The notes under the pieces are model-generated. The model made no database searches. It was not told the DNA's origin and worked only from the letters and a program-made list of their open reading frames with translations. 32,282 bases of DNA from Planctomycetota bacterium (GTDB lineage: Bacteria > Planctomycetota > UBA8742 > UBA2392): the NCBI GenBank assembly GCA_019186845.1, contig JABARW010000086.1, positions 1 through 32,282 on the forward strand, in the 5' to 3' direction. The position numbers were made by a program, and so were the translations under genes. Shown piece by piece: positions 17,182 to 25,560 of the stretch. Each line of letters opens with the position of its first letter. The first letter of the stretch is position 1.

Positions 17182-18495
17182 ATGAGCCAGTCCTACTCCA
17201 TTTCTCTCGACCTGGCCCATGCCACGGCAGAGCGCGTGGGAAGCCACGGCCTCGACGCTGCCTACTTTGAGAACCTGTCCCATCGCGTTCGCGGATTTCG
17301 CGCCCGCCTGAACCTCGAGCGCGGGCAAGGCAGGCACAGCTACCTCGCCCTGCCCCATGACCAGGACGCGCTTGAAACCGTGCTGCGCTCCGCGGCCCCG
17401 CGCATGGGCCACTTTGACGATCTCGTTGTGCTTGGCATCGGGGGCAGTTCCCTTGGACTCTGGGCGCTGTACCGCGCGCTTTCGCCGCTGGGAGGCGCGG
17501 GCGTTTGCGTTCATGTGGTGGACAACACCGACCCGCTGCTGTTTGCGGACATCGCCGGCCGCGTCAGCCTCAAGCGCACGCTGTTCGTGGCGGTCAGCAA
17601 GTCGGGCTCCACGCTGGAGACGGTGCTGGCCCTGGGTTTCTTTGCGGGCAAGCTGCGCGCGGCTCAGCTCAAGCTGGCCGATCACCTGATGGTGGTCACG
17701 GACCCCGAAAAGGGACCTCTGAAGAAATTCGCCGATGAGCACGAACTTGAAACCCTCTCGATTCCGCCCGGGGTGGGGGGCCGCTTCTCGGTCCTGACGG
17801 CGGCGGGGCTGCTGCCGGCGGCCCTGGCGGGGCTGGACATCGGCACGCTCATGGAGGGTGCCGAGCAGGCCGAACGTGCCTGCCGCGAGTGTGCCCTTGA
17901 GCAGGACTGGCCGGCGCGCCTGGGACTGGTTGCCACGGACCTCTGCCGCGACAAAGGCAAACGGGGCCTGGTGTTCATGCCCTACAGTTCGCGCCTGGCG
18001 GCCATGGCGGACTGGCTGGTGCAGCTTTGGGATGAAAGCCTGGGCAAGAGTCGCCGCCTGGACCAGACAGCCGTCGAGGCCGGCCAGACGGCGATCAGGG
18101 CCGTCGGCGCCACGGATCAGCACGCCCAGCTTCAATTGTTCCTTGAAGGGCCCAACGACAAGTTCACGCTCTTTGCCCGCGTTGAACGCCCCGAGCCAGA
18201 CCTGCCCCTCGGCGATTTTGAGTGGGGCGCCTTCGATGCCGAGTTCGTGCGCGGCAAGACCCTTTCGCAGGTGCTCAACGCGCAGCAGCGCGGCACGGCC
18301 CAGGCCCTGGCCGAGCGCCAGCGTCCCAGTGCTGCGCTGAGCCTTCCCACGCTTTCGCCGCGGGTGTTGGGGGAGTTGCTGCTTGGGCTGGAGCTGGCCA
18401 CGACTTATGCCGGTTTCGCCTGGGCCGTGGATGCCTATGATCAGCCGGCCGTCGAGCTTGGCAAACGAATCAGCCGGCGAATTCTGGGAGGTTAG
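17182..18495 (+). CDS. pgi: Glucose-6-phosphate isomerase
   Basis: A 437-residue cytosolic enzyme that interconverts glucose 6-phosphate and fructose 6-phosphate. Two SIS domains are visible: LGIGGSSLGLWAL with VSKSGSTLET for phosphate binding, and GGRFSVLTAAGLLPAAL. The catalytic His lies in DQHAQLQLFLEGPNDK, and the C-terminal signature is FAWAVDAYDQPAVELGK. At 437 residues it belongs to the short bacterial type (Bacillus-like, about 450), not the 550-residue E. coli type. It starts 21 nt after gpmI. A palindrome begins on the last base of its stop codon. Confidence 0.95.
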   Translation: MSQSYSISLDLAHATAERVGSHGLDAAYFENLSHRVRGFRARLNLERGQGRHSYLALPHDQDALETVLRSAAPRMGHFDDLVVLGIGGSSLGLWALYRALSPLGGAGVCVHVVDNTDPLLFADIAGRVSLKRTLFVAVSKSGSTLETVLALGFFAGKLRAAQLKLADHLMVVTDPEKGPLKKFADEHELETLSIPPGVGGRFSVLTAAGLLPAALAGLDIGTLMEGAEQAERACRECALEQDWPARLGLVATDLCRDKGKRGLVFMPYSSRLAAMADWLVQLWDESLGKSRRLDQTAVEAGQTAIRAVGATDQHAQLQLFLEGPNDKFTLFARVERPEPDLPLGDFEWGAFDAEFVRGKTLSQVLNAQQRGTAQALAERQRPSAALSLPTLSPRVLGELLLGLELATTYAGFAWAVDAYDQPAVELGKRISRRILGG

Positions 18496-18641
18496 CAGGC
18501 CGTTGACGTGCGGCCTGCGGGCGCAAGCCACGGATGGCTTGCGTATTTCAGGCGGCTGGAAAGCCGCTTGAAATGGAGGTCGGGCCAGATTCATTTTGGC
18601 TTGACCAAGTTGAAAAAGTGGAGGGATGCCACTCTTTCAAC
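18495..18641. repeat. Four consecutive hairpins between pgi and trkH
   Basis: (1) GCAGGCCG 18495-18502 / CGGCCTGC 18511-18518, perfect. (2) GCAAGCCA 18523-18530 / TGGCTTGC 18535-18542, perfect, CGGA loop. (3) 13-nt arms 18545-18557 / 18562-18574 (ATTTCAGGCGGCT and AGCCGCTTGAAAT), one G-U pair, GGAA loop. (4) 13-nt arms 18609-18621 / 18629-18641 (GTTGAAAAAGTGG and CCACTCTTTCAAC), one mismatch. No T-run follows any of them. Unit 1 shares its opening with the palindromes at 11989 and 12099, and GAAAGCCGCTTGA in unit 3 recurs near 12219-12231. Confidence 0.7.
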
Positions 18642-18660
18642 GACGTGCCAGGGCTCAAAC

Positions 18661-20499
18661 GTGCGCGAACTGACGCAGATCAGCGCCATTTTTGCCACCG
18701 AGCGGGTGGAGGCTTTCCAGCGCCGTTACCGTGCGGTTAACGCCGTGGCCGCGCTGGCAGGGTCTGTGGCCTTTCTGCTGTATCACGGCGAGGTGATTCC
18801 CTCCGAGCACAAGACCTGGGTCTATCTGGTTCAGGCCGTCTGCCTGTTTGCGCTGCTGGGCGAGCCACTGGGCGTGTATCTGACCGGTCGCAACCTGCGC
18901 TACGCGTTCCGTCACACGGCGGTGGATTCCGTGGCGGCCGCGCTGGGCCTGGCCATGCTGGCATCTGTGGGGCTGCTTTCGCCGGGGGTGCTCAACGTTC
19001 TCAATGAGGCGCAAAGCACGGGCGCGCTGGTGTTGCTGGTGCAGGGCGGCGTTGTTTTCTATTCGCTGGAGCGCCTGCTGCGGTTCTTCAACGTGCTGGC
19101 CAAGCTGACGGCGAGCCCCCTGACCGTGTTCATAGCAAGCTTCATCGGCCTGATTCTGGTCGGGGCGGGGCTGCTCATGCTGCCCGGCGCCACCGTGGCC
19201 GAGGGCAGCCCGCGGTTTGTGGACGCCCTGTTCATGGCCACGTCTGCGGCCTGCGTCACGGGCCTCGCCACCATGGACATCGGCACGCAGTTCAAACCCT
19301 TTGGCCAACTGGTGATCCTGGTGCTCATCCAGTTCGGCGGCCTGGGCATCATGACCTTCGCGGCCTTCTTCTCGCTCATGTTCGGTTCGGGCGCGGGCGT
19401 GCGCGACAGCGCGGCTTTGGGCGAGATGATGAACGTGAACCTGGCCGGTCGCGTGGGGCGCGTGGCGGCCTGGGTGCTGGGCATCACGCTGAGCTGTGAA
19501 CTGCTGGGAGTGGCGCTGCTTTATGGATGCTGGAAGGGGCCGGCGGGTCCCCTGCCTGCCGATCAGCAGCTCTATTACTCCGTGTTTCACTCCGTCAGCG
19601 CCTTCTGCAACGCGGGCTTTGGCCTGCACAGCGACAGCCTTATGGGCTATGCCGACCACTGGCCGGTGGTGCTGAACATCGGCTGGCTTGTGGTGGTGGG
19701 CGGGCTGGGTTTTCCGGTCATTGTGGAACTGCTGACGTTTCGCTTCTGGGCCCTGCCCGCCGTGCGCCGGCTGCCGATTCTCAGGCGTTATGTGCCCAAG
19801 CAGCCGGTGCCGCGGCTGTCTGTCCAGACCAAGCTGGTGGTTACCGGCACACTGCTGCTGCTGGGGCTGGCGATGGGAGTGTTCTGGCTCATGGAGCGGG
19901 GCCACTCCCTGGCCGGCCTGGATGCCGGAGGCCAGCTCGCCGGCTCGCTGTTTCACTCCCTGACGCCCCGCACGGCAGGCTTCAACACGCTGGATCTCGA
20001 GAAAATGCAGCCCGCCACGCACTTCTTTACCATGCTGCTGATGCTCGTGGGCGGCAGCCCCGGCGGTACCGCGGGCGGCCTCAAGACCACGACCGTGGTG
20101 ATCCTGCTGCTGGCGGTGGTAGCGCTGATTCGTGGCCGCAGCCCGGAAATCCTCCGGCGCCGCATCCCCGACCAACTGGTGGTCAAGAGCCTCGTCATGC
20201 TGGTGCTCGCGTTTTCCTTCATCAGCGCCGCGGTGTTTGCCCTGCTGGCGACGGAGCAGGACACCGTGCTCGCTTCTTCCAGCCACGGCGGTTTGCGCCT
20301 GATGTTCGAGGCCGTGAGTGCCTTTGCCACCACCGGCCTGAGTGTGGGCGTTACTCCGAGGTTGACCGAAGCGGGCAAGCTCATCATCATCACCTGCATG
20401 TTCCTTGGCCGTATCGGCCCGCTGACCCTGGTGCTCGCCATCAGCGCACGCCGGGCTCAGCGGTTTGAGTATCCCAAGGAAGGCGTGATGATCGGCTGA
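18661..20499 (+). CDS. trkH: Potassium uptake channel subunit, TrkH/KtrB family
   Basis: 612 residues from the GTG at 18661. An in-frame ATG at 18508 is open but would translate straight through four hairpins, so I prefer the GTG. Four membrane-pore-membrane units are seen with selectivity-filter loops SAACVTGLAT (about 196), SAFCNAGFGL (about 314), TPRTAGFNTL (about 435) and SAFATTGLSVG (about 554), each with the conserved Gly. Residues up to 150 add extra membrane helices, so it is longer than KtrB (about 450). It forms the K+ pathway in the inner membrane and is gated by the RCK protein encoded 2 nt downstream. Confidence 0.93.
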   Translation: MRELTQISAIFATERVEAFQRRYRAVNAVAALAGSVAFLLYHGEVIPSEHKTWVYLVQAVCLFALLGEPLGVYLTGRNLRYAFRHTAVDSVAAALGLAMLASVGLLSPGVLNVLNEAQSTGALVLLVQGGVVFYSLERLLRFFNVLAKLTASPLTVFIASFIGLILVGAGLLMLPGATVAEGSPRFVDALFMATSAACVTGLATMDIGTQFKPFGQLVILVLIQFGGLGIMTFAAFFSLMFGSGAGVRDSAALGEMMNVNLAGRVGRVAAWVLGITLSCELLGVALLYGCWKGPAGPLPADQQLYYSVFHSVSAFCNAGFGLHSDSLMGYADHWPVVLNIGWLVVVGGLGFPVIVELLTFRFWALPAVRRLPILRRYVPKQPVPRLSVQTKLVVTGTLLLLGLAMGVFWLMERGHSLAGLDAGGQLAGSLFHSLTPRTAGFNTLDLEKMQPATHFFTMLLMLVGGSPGGTAGGLKTTTVVILLLAVVALIRGRSPEILRRRIPDQLVVKSLVMLVLAFSFISAAVFALLATEQDTVLASSSHGGLRLMFEAVSAFATTGLSVGVTPRLTEAGKLIIITCMFLGRIGPLTLVLAISARRAQRFEYPKEGVMIG

Positions 20500-20501
20500 T
20501 T

Positions 20502-21170
20502 ATGCAGAAAGTGGGAGTCATCGGGCTGGGTCGGTTTGGCATGGCGCTGGCGGAAAGCCTCGCGCAGGAGGGCATTGAAGTCATCGCCCTGGACTCGCGC
20601 CCCGAAATCATCAATCAGATCAAGGACAAAGTTGCCCTGGCCGTCAGCGGGGACGGCACCGATCTTGAAACGCTCCGCTCGCTGGGGCTGGGCAAGGTCG
20701 ATACCGTCATTGTCGCCATCGGTGAGGACTTCGAGGCCTGCCAGCTCGCCATGCTGGCTGCGCGCGACCTTGAGTACCCCAAAGTCATCGCGCGCGCCAA
20801 CGACCGCGTCAAGGAGAAGATCCTCAGGCGCCTGGGGGCCGATGAAGTCATCATGCCCGAGGAGCAGGCCGCACTGAAACTCTCTCAGCGCCTTTCAAGG
20901 CCCACGCTGCTCGAGGCCGTTGAAATCGGCAAGGATCACAGTTTTGTCCAGGTCAAGTCGCCCCGGGGTATCCACGGCAAGACGCTGCTGGACCTCAATC
21001 TGCGCAAGAAGCTGGGCCTGAACCTGGTGGCCATCAAGCGCCCCGGCACCATGGCCGGCGAGGAGGCGGTGGTCATCCCCGGCCCCGACACCATGGTGCA
21101 TGAGGGCGATGTGCTGATGCTGGTGGCACGCGACAAGGACATTGACCGCTTCCTGCGTGAATTTGAGTGA
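20502..21170 (+). CDS. trkA: RCK-domain potassium channel regulator, TrkA/KtrA family
   Basis: 222 residues, a single RCK unit as in KtrA. The N-terminal Rossmann fold has VIGLGRFG (6-13) and the acidic Asp31 at the end of beta-2 (VIALD) for nucleotide binding. The RCK_C half is residues about 135-222 (FVQVKSPRGIHGKTLLDL...GDVLMLVARDKDIDRFL). It forms an octameric gating ring under TrkH and responds to ATP/ADP or NAD(H). The start is 2 nt after the trkH stop, so the two are translationally coupled and should be made in a fixed ratio. Confidence 0.95.
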   Translation: MQKVGVIGLGRFGMALAESLAQEGIEVIALDSRPEIINQIKDKVALAVSGDGTDLETLRSLGLGKVDTVIVAIGEDFEACQLAMLAARDLEYPKVIARANDRVKEKILRRLGADEVIMPEEQAALKLSQRLSRPTLLEAVEIGKDHSFVQVKSPRGIHGKTLLDLNLRKKLGLNLVAIKRPGTMAGEEAVVIPGPDTMVHEGDVLMLVARDKDIDRFLREFE

Positions 21171-21248
21171 AGCCGCAGCGCTGGCGTGCCGGCCCGCGTT
21201 CTCTCAATCCCTCAATCACTCAAGTCGTCGGGCCCGGCAGTCGATAAC

Positions 21249-21270
21249 GATCTGGGGCAGAGCCCCGATC
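21249..21270 (+). promoter_or_regulatory. Hairpin directly upstream of the xerD start codon
   Basis: GATC-t-GGGGC, AGA loop, GCCCC-GATC. It ends 2 nt before the ATG at 21273 and occupies the place of a normal Shine-Dalgarno. Confidence 0.5.
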
Positions 21271-21272
21271 CT

Positions 21273-22184
21273 ATGACCGCTGAAGCCTGCGCCCTGCGCC
21301 TCCAGTTGCAGTCGTTCCTGGATTACCTGCGCCTCGAATGCGGCCTGGCCGAGAACTCCATGGCTGCCTACCGCCGCGACCTCGAGCGCCTGCTCGACTT
21401 CCTGTTCGCGCGCGGCATCTTCGACTGGCGCAACGTGCGCGCCGATGACCTGTCCGAGTTCCTCGCATCGGAGCGGGCTGCTGGCATGGCGGACAAGACG
21501 CTGGCCCGCCGCGTCAGCGCTTTGCGCATGTTCTCGCGCTTCCTCAGTGTCGAGGTCACCCGTCAGGAAGACGCGGCGCAGTTCCTGGCACCCCCGAAGC
21601 TGGAGCAGGGGCTGCCGCGCATGCTGAGCACGGCCGATGTGTCGCGCTTTCTGGATGCGCCGGCGGGTGACTCGCCGCTTGTGCTGCGGGACCGTGCCAT
21701 GCTGCACACGCTTTACGCCACGGGGGCGCGGGCGAGCGAGGTCTGTGACCTGACGCTGGCGAGGCTGCATCTGGACGAGGGCTACCTGCAGGTGCGGGGC
21801 AAGGGAAGCAAGGAGCGGGTGGTGCCTATTTCGCGCCGGGCCGTGGATCACTTCAAGGAGTACCTCAGCCGCGGGCGGCCGCCGCTGATGAGGTTCCCGA
21901 CGGACATTGCCTTTCTTTCGAAGACCGGCCGGCGGGTCTCACGCAACCGGCTGTGGGAGGTGGTCAAGCACTATGCCGTGGCGGCCCGGATTGCCCCCGA
22001 ACTGCTGCACCCCCACACCCTGCGACACTGCTTTGCCACCCACCTGCTGGAGAACGGTGCGGACATTCGCAGCGTGCAGGAAATGCTGGGGCATGTCAGC
22101 ATCGCCACGACGCAGATCTACACGCACGTGGATGCCAACCGCCTGCGCAACGTCATGCTGCGCTTCCACCCCCGCGCGGGTTAG
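21273..22184 (+). CDS. xerD: Tyrosine recombinase XerD/XerC
   Basis: 303 residues. The ATG at 21273 gives the typical Xer N-terminus (LQSFLDYLRLECGLAENSMAAYRRDL); a GTG at 21186 is possible but adds low-complexity residues. All catalytic residues are visible: Arg153 (GARASEV), a Lys in RGKGSKERVVP (177 or 180), His248 and Arg251 (HTLRH), His274 (LGHVSIATTQIYTH) and nucleophile Tyr283. This spacing matches chromosomal Xer recombinases that resolve chromosome dimers at dif with FtsK. XerC and XerD are hard to separate by eye, so the symbol is tentative. No dif site, integron or phage genes were seen nearby, and its context is housekeeping. Confidence 0.9.
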   Translation: MTAEACALRLQLQSFLDYLRLECGLAENSMAAYRRDLERLLDFLFARGIFDWRNVRADDLSEFLASERAAGMADKTLARRVSALRMFSRFLSVEVTRQEDAAQFLAPPKLEQGLPRMLSTADVSRFLDAPAGDSPLVLRDRAMLHTLYATGARASEVCDLTLARLHLDEGYLQVRGKGSKERVVPISRRAVDHFKEYLSRGRPPLMRFPTDIAFLSKTGRRVSRNRLWEVVKHYAVAARIAPELLHPHTLRHCFATHLLENGADIRSVQEMLGHVSIATTQIYTHVDANRLRNVMLRFHPRAG

Positions 22185-22193
22185 GCACGCGCA

Positions 22194-22221
22194 TTGACGC
22201 AGCCGTGACAAAGCCTAGAAT
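22194..22221 (+). promoter_or_regulatory. Sigma70-type promoter of the PPC-domain exoprotein gene
   Basis: TTGACG, 16-nt spacer, TAGAAT, starting 10 nt after the xerD stop and about 100 nt before the next start codon. It is the best promoter match in the window. Confidence 0.6.
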
Positions 22222-22260
22222 CAGAGTCGCGTAACTCAAACCATCTGGCTTGGGGACGGT

Positions 22261-22285
22261 AGCCCAGCGGGCAAGCTGGGCTTTT
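22261..22285 (+). terminator. Terminator-like hairpin inside the exoprotein leader (possible attenuator)
   Basis: AGCCCAGC (22261-22268) pairs with GCTGGGCT (22275-22282) around GGGCAA, and the U-run TTTT (22282-22285) begins on the stem's last base. It lies downstream of the promoter and 35 nt before the start codon, so it may attenuate transcription rather than end xerD. Confidence 0.45.
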
Positions 22286-22320
22286 GCGCGTTGCCGGCAG
22301 GCCCGGCCAGGGAGATGACT

Positions 22321-25143
22321 GTGAACAGGATCCGACTCGTTGCGCTGATGCTGGTGGCAGGCCTCTGCGCGCCGCTGTATGCGCAAGCCACCAACGACGG
22401 TTTTGAGCCCAACAACAACCTGGCGGGCGCTACCGTGGCGGGCTGCACCCACTACAGCAGCCAGAACATCTTCGGCGTGCTTTTCAACGCCCCCAGCTTC
22501 AACGAGCAGCTCTACCTGGTTTCAGGTGATGTGGACTACTTCCTGATCAATGGCGCGCCCGACAGCGTCGCTTCGGTATATGTCTATCAGGAAGGCCTGG
22601 CACCGACTACGGCGGCCATCGGCGTGGAGGTCCTGGACGCCAATGGCGTGGTGCTGGCCGGCCCCCTCAGCCCGCCAACGGCCTATCGCACGCTGCGCAC
22701 CAACGGCACCGGCACCAGCGGCGTCAATGACCCCTACAACGGTGCGGTGGCGTCGGCCACCGTGACTCCCGCAGGCAACATTTACCTGCGCTTTTACGTG
22801 GTGTCCGGCGGCATTCCTTCGGGGCAGAATCTGGCCTATCACTGGTCCGTCGAGTTCAGCACAGCCACGCTGCTGCCCGACGCCTCCGAGGGGCTTTACT
22901 CCAACAACCACTTCCTGGCCAACGCGGCTGACGCCACCCCGGCCGGCACGGGCAGCCCGCGCACCACGACCTTGAATGCCCGCACCTACACCGGCTGGGA
23001 CTATTACAAGGTCACACTGCCGCAGCCCGGACGCATCAACGTCAGCCTGACGGGCTTTGCCACGACCACGGGGACCCAGCAGATCAACTTCGATCTCTTC
23101 TGGATTGCGGATACCGGGGGCGTGCTTTCATTCGAGGGTGCTTCGGATACGTTTCCGCCGCCCAACTTCAACCTCACCTTTCCGGCAGCCGTCAACACGT
23201 CCGAGTCTCTGACGACGGCCCCTCTCGGCGCGGGTACCTATTACTTCCATGTGCTGTCCTGGGTGCAGTTGCCGCCCAACCAGATCGGCTTTTACTACAC
23301 CGCCGGCAATTACAACATCGCCTTCACCGTCACCAACGTGACCGACGACATTTACGATACGGGCAGCGGCAACAATGACACTGCCGCCACGGCGGCAACA
23401 CTGGCGGCGGGCGTACACTCGGGCCTGAAGATGTTCTATTCGTCAGGTCTCAACGAGCAGGACTGGTACAAGGTCAACGTGCCCAATGGCGGCACCCTGG
23501 AAGTTCACCTGACCCACACGGCGCCCGCGACGGACAACCTTGATATCGAACTCTACAGGCCCAACGCGGCCAACCCCGGCCTGATCGATGACCGCATCGA
23601 TTTCACCTTCATTCCCAACAACAACTCGACGGTCAAGACGCCCGCAGGCACCACCCCCAAGGAAATCGTGGGCATCTGGGGCACGGTAGGCAGCGGCGGA
23701 ACCACGGGCTATGCGGCCGGCGACTACCTGATCCGCGTCATTCCCGGAAACGTTCCCGCGGACGGCACGTACTCTTTGACGGTGTACGTCAACGGCGCCG
23801 CCGGCGGCCCCACCCTGACGCCGTTGAGCATCGCGCCGGAAGACACCCGCGAACCCAACGACACACTGGCCGAAGCCCAGACCTCGGCCAGCGCCCGTCT
23901 TCTGGGCGGCCTGACCCCGGGCCTCAAGGCCATGGACGGCGCAGACTGGTACAAGATCTCGGCCTCCAACGGCCAGTCTGTGGAAGTCACTCTCATCTAC
24001 ACGGCGGGCACCGAGATGGACCTCGACCTCGAGGTCTACGACATGAATACCGGCAGCGGCGCACTTTCCAATGTGGCCGACGGGCTCATGAACCGCAACC
24101 TCACGCGCGAGAGCGCAGGCTTCCAGAAGGTCGTGGTTACCGCCAACGCGGGCGACGCCTACGCCGCCCTGGGGTTGACGCCCCCCGCCTCGGGCGACAT
24201 CTATTTCCGGGTCTTCCGCTGGGCGTCGCGCGGCATGAACTACGCCGTCAACGTGAACATCAACAACGCCAATCCCCTGACGCCCCTGCAGATCAACAGC
24301 GTCACGGTGGCGGCGCCCAAGACCATGGATGCCTCGCTGGGAGGCAGTGTCAATGTCACGGTGAACGTGTCCAACACGGCCGCCATGGGTTCTGAAAACC
24401 TCACGAGCCTGACGCTGCGCCTGACGCACGCCCTGGGTGCGACTGTGACCACCGAATACACCATCACCGCGCCCACCCCGGCCATGCCGGTGGCTGTCGC
24501 GGCAGGTGCCAGCCAGAACATCACGTTCCAGATCACCGGCAATCCGGCCACGACCAACGGCATCATCAGCGTCAACGCCGTGGGCCTGTCGGGCACGCGC
24601 CGGTTGCCCGGCGACCCTGCCGACACCTTCACGGTGTCGGGCGGCGTTCCGGCCGTTGCGCAGCTCACGTACAGCAACATCCGCGCCGGCACGACCAGCA
24701 ACCTGGTGCCGGGCGGAGTGCTGATCCTCGAAGCCGTGGTCAGCAATGCCACGGGGCGGGCCACGGGCACCTTCAATGCTCCGGGCAGCATCACCTTCCT
24801 GGCCGGTTCCACGACTGTGACCTATCAGTATGTTTCGACCGGCACGACCAATCCCGTCTTGCCGGTGGCGATTCCCGCGGGGCAGACGCGGACCATTTCG
24901 TGGACCTACGCCATTGACGGCTTTGCCACGCTGGGCAGCATCACGGTCAGCCTGGCCGGTGGCGGCGGAGACAACCCGGTTTCCGGCAACGGCAGCTTCA
25001 CTCTGGGTTCGAGCCTCAACCCCGGACCCAAGGGCTCCGGTGGCGGCTGCTCCACGGGTGACGACCCCAGGCCTCTGTGGCTGCTGGTCTCTCTGCTGCT
25101 GCCTGCGCTCTGGTTCTCCCGGCGCCGGCTTGCCGGCCGCTGA
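22321..25143 (+). CDS. Secreted multi-domain protein with PPC-like repeats and a C-terminal sorting signal
   Basis: 940 residues from the GTG at 22321, which has AGGGAG 6 nt upstream; the ATG at 22315 has no room for one. A signal peptide (VNRIRLVALMLVAGLCAPLYAQA) is followed by about four PPC-like beta domains. Each carries an E/D-N-(N/D) entry (FEPNNNL, LYSNNHF, GSGNNDT, REPNDTL) and a D-W/Y-Y-K/F strand (DVDYFLI, WDYYKV, QDWYKV, ADWYKI). Two Ig-like adhesion domains (about 660-920) come next. The last 40 residues have the tripartite pattern Gly/Cys-rich (GSGGGCSTG), hydrophobic helix, RRR, typical of proteins sorted to the cell surface. It is rich in Thr, Asn, Ala and Gly. No catalytic domain is seen; a surface or adhesive role is inferred. 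Confidence 0.85.
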   Translation: MNRIRLVALMLVAGLCAPLYAQATNDGFEPNNNLAGATVAGCTHYSSQNIFGVLFNAPSFNEQLYLVSGDVDYFLINGAPDSVASVYVYQEGLAPTTAAIGVEVLDANGVVLAGPLSPPTAYRTLRTNGTGTSGVNDPYNGAVASATVTPAGNIYLRFYVVSGGIPSGQNLAYHWSVEFSTATLLPDASEGLYSNNHFLANAADATPAGTGSPRTTTLNARTYTGWDYYKVTLPQPGRINVSLTGFATTTGTQQINFDLFWIADTGGVLSFEGASDTFPPPNFNLTFPAAVNTSESLTTAPLGAGTYYFHVLSWVQLPPNQIGFYYTAGNYNIAFTVTNVTDDIYDTGSGNNDTAATAATLAAGVHSGLKMFYSSGLNEQDWYKVNVPNGGTLEVHLTHTAPATDNLDIELYRPNAANPGLIDDRIDFTFIPNNNSTVKTPAGTTPKEIVGIWGTVGSGGTTGYAAGDYLIRVIPGNVPADGTYSLTVYVNGAAGGPTLTPLSIAPEDTREPNDTLAEAQTSASARLLGGLTPGLKAMDGADWYKISASNGQSVEVTLIYTAGTEMDLDLEVYDMNTGSGALSNVADGLMNRNLTRESAGFQKVVVTANAGDAYAALGLTPPASGDIYFRVFRWASRGMNYAVNVNINNANPLTPLQINSVTVAAPKTMDASLGGSVNVTVNVSNTAAMGSENLTSLTLRLTHALGATVTTEYTITAPTPAMPVAVAAGASQNITFQITGNPATTNGIISVNAVGLSGTRRLPGDPADTFTVSGGVPAVAQLTYSNIRAGTTSNLVPGGVLILEAVVSNATGRATGTFNAPGSITFLAGSTTVTYQYVSTGTTNPVLPVAIPAGQTRTISWTYAIDGFATLGSITVSLAGGGGDNPVSGNGSFTLGSSLNPGPKGSGGGCSTGDDPRPLWLLVSLLLPALWFSRRRLAGR

Positions 25144-25162
25144 TGCCGCACCTGCAAATACA

Positions 25163-25192
25163 CCGGCCGCCTTCGGGAGGCCGGTTTGGTTT
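25163..25192 (+). terminator. Rho-independent terminator of the exoprotein gene
   Basis: CCGGCCGCC / GGAGGCCGG with a TTCG tetraloop and one mismatch, followed by TTTGGTTT. Confidence 0.75.
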
Positions 25193-25507
25193 GCGGCACA
25201 AGTAGAGGGTGGCGCGAGGCGTGGCAACCCTCACGCTGCACCGCTGACCAGCGCCAGATTGCAGGCAATCTGCCACTGGCAGTTGCGCAAGGTTCGGCAG
25301 CAGGCGGCGTTTGGCAGCCTCGTCAACGGCGACGGGACACCGGGGTTCGCGCCGTGCATGGCCTGCAAGTGGCTCTGAAGGCTGGTTCTGGGCCAAGCGC
25401 TGAAATTCAGGCCGTCGTTTACTTCGGCGGCTGGCGGGTGGACTCGAATTGGCACGGCGCGCGCTTTATGCAGCCATGTCTGGGGTGGTCCCAGACGACA
25501 TCAAGAA

Positions 25508-25539
25508 GCGGCCGGCGGTATGGCCCCACCGCCGGCCGC
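25508..25539 (-). terminator. Terminator of the arginine-linked minus-strand operon
   Basis: Perfect 11-bp stem GCGGCCGGCGG / CCGCCGGCCGC with a 10-nt loop. On the minus strand it lies 21 nt after the NTPase stop codon and is followed by TTCTTG. It could also work on the plus strand. Confidence 0.65.
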
Positions 25540-25560
25540 CCTGTTGTTGGAGAAGGCCCC

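Larger units (their letters stand above)
25144..25560. other. 417-nt gap between convergent genes
   Basis: Holds a terminator for each flanking gene (25163-25192 and 25508-25539). Between them only a small hairpin GCAA-t-CTGCCA-C-TGGCAG-TTGC (25265-25286) stands out. Open frames here have no domain, start context or composition that suggests coding, and I found no tRNA. Function of the middle 300 nt is not apparent. Confidence 0.6.

Noticed and set aside
21273..22184. xerD as a sign of an integrated mobile element
   Set aside because: It sits in a run of housekeeping genes with no attachment-site repeats, excisionase or cargo genes, and its length and motifs fit a chromosomal Xer.
22222..22320. 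Possible c-di-GMP riboswitch (CAAACC...GGGGACG...GTAGCC) in the exoprotein leader
   Set aside because: The conserved GCAAAGCC core and its order are missing, so I keep only the terminator-like hairpin.
25430..25480. A TTCGAGTCC-like T-loop on the minus strand near 25448 (possible tRNA)
   Set aside because: The flanking bases do not form a T-stem, and no acceptor, D or anticodon arm could be built around it.
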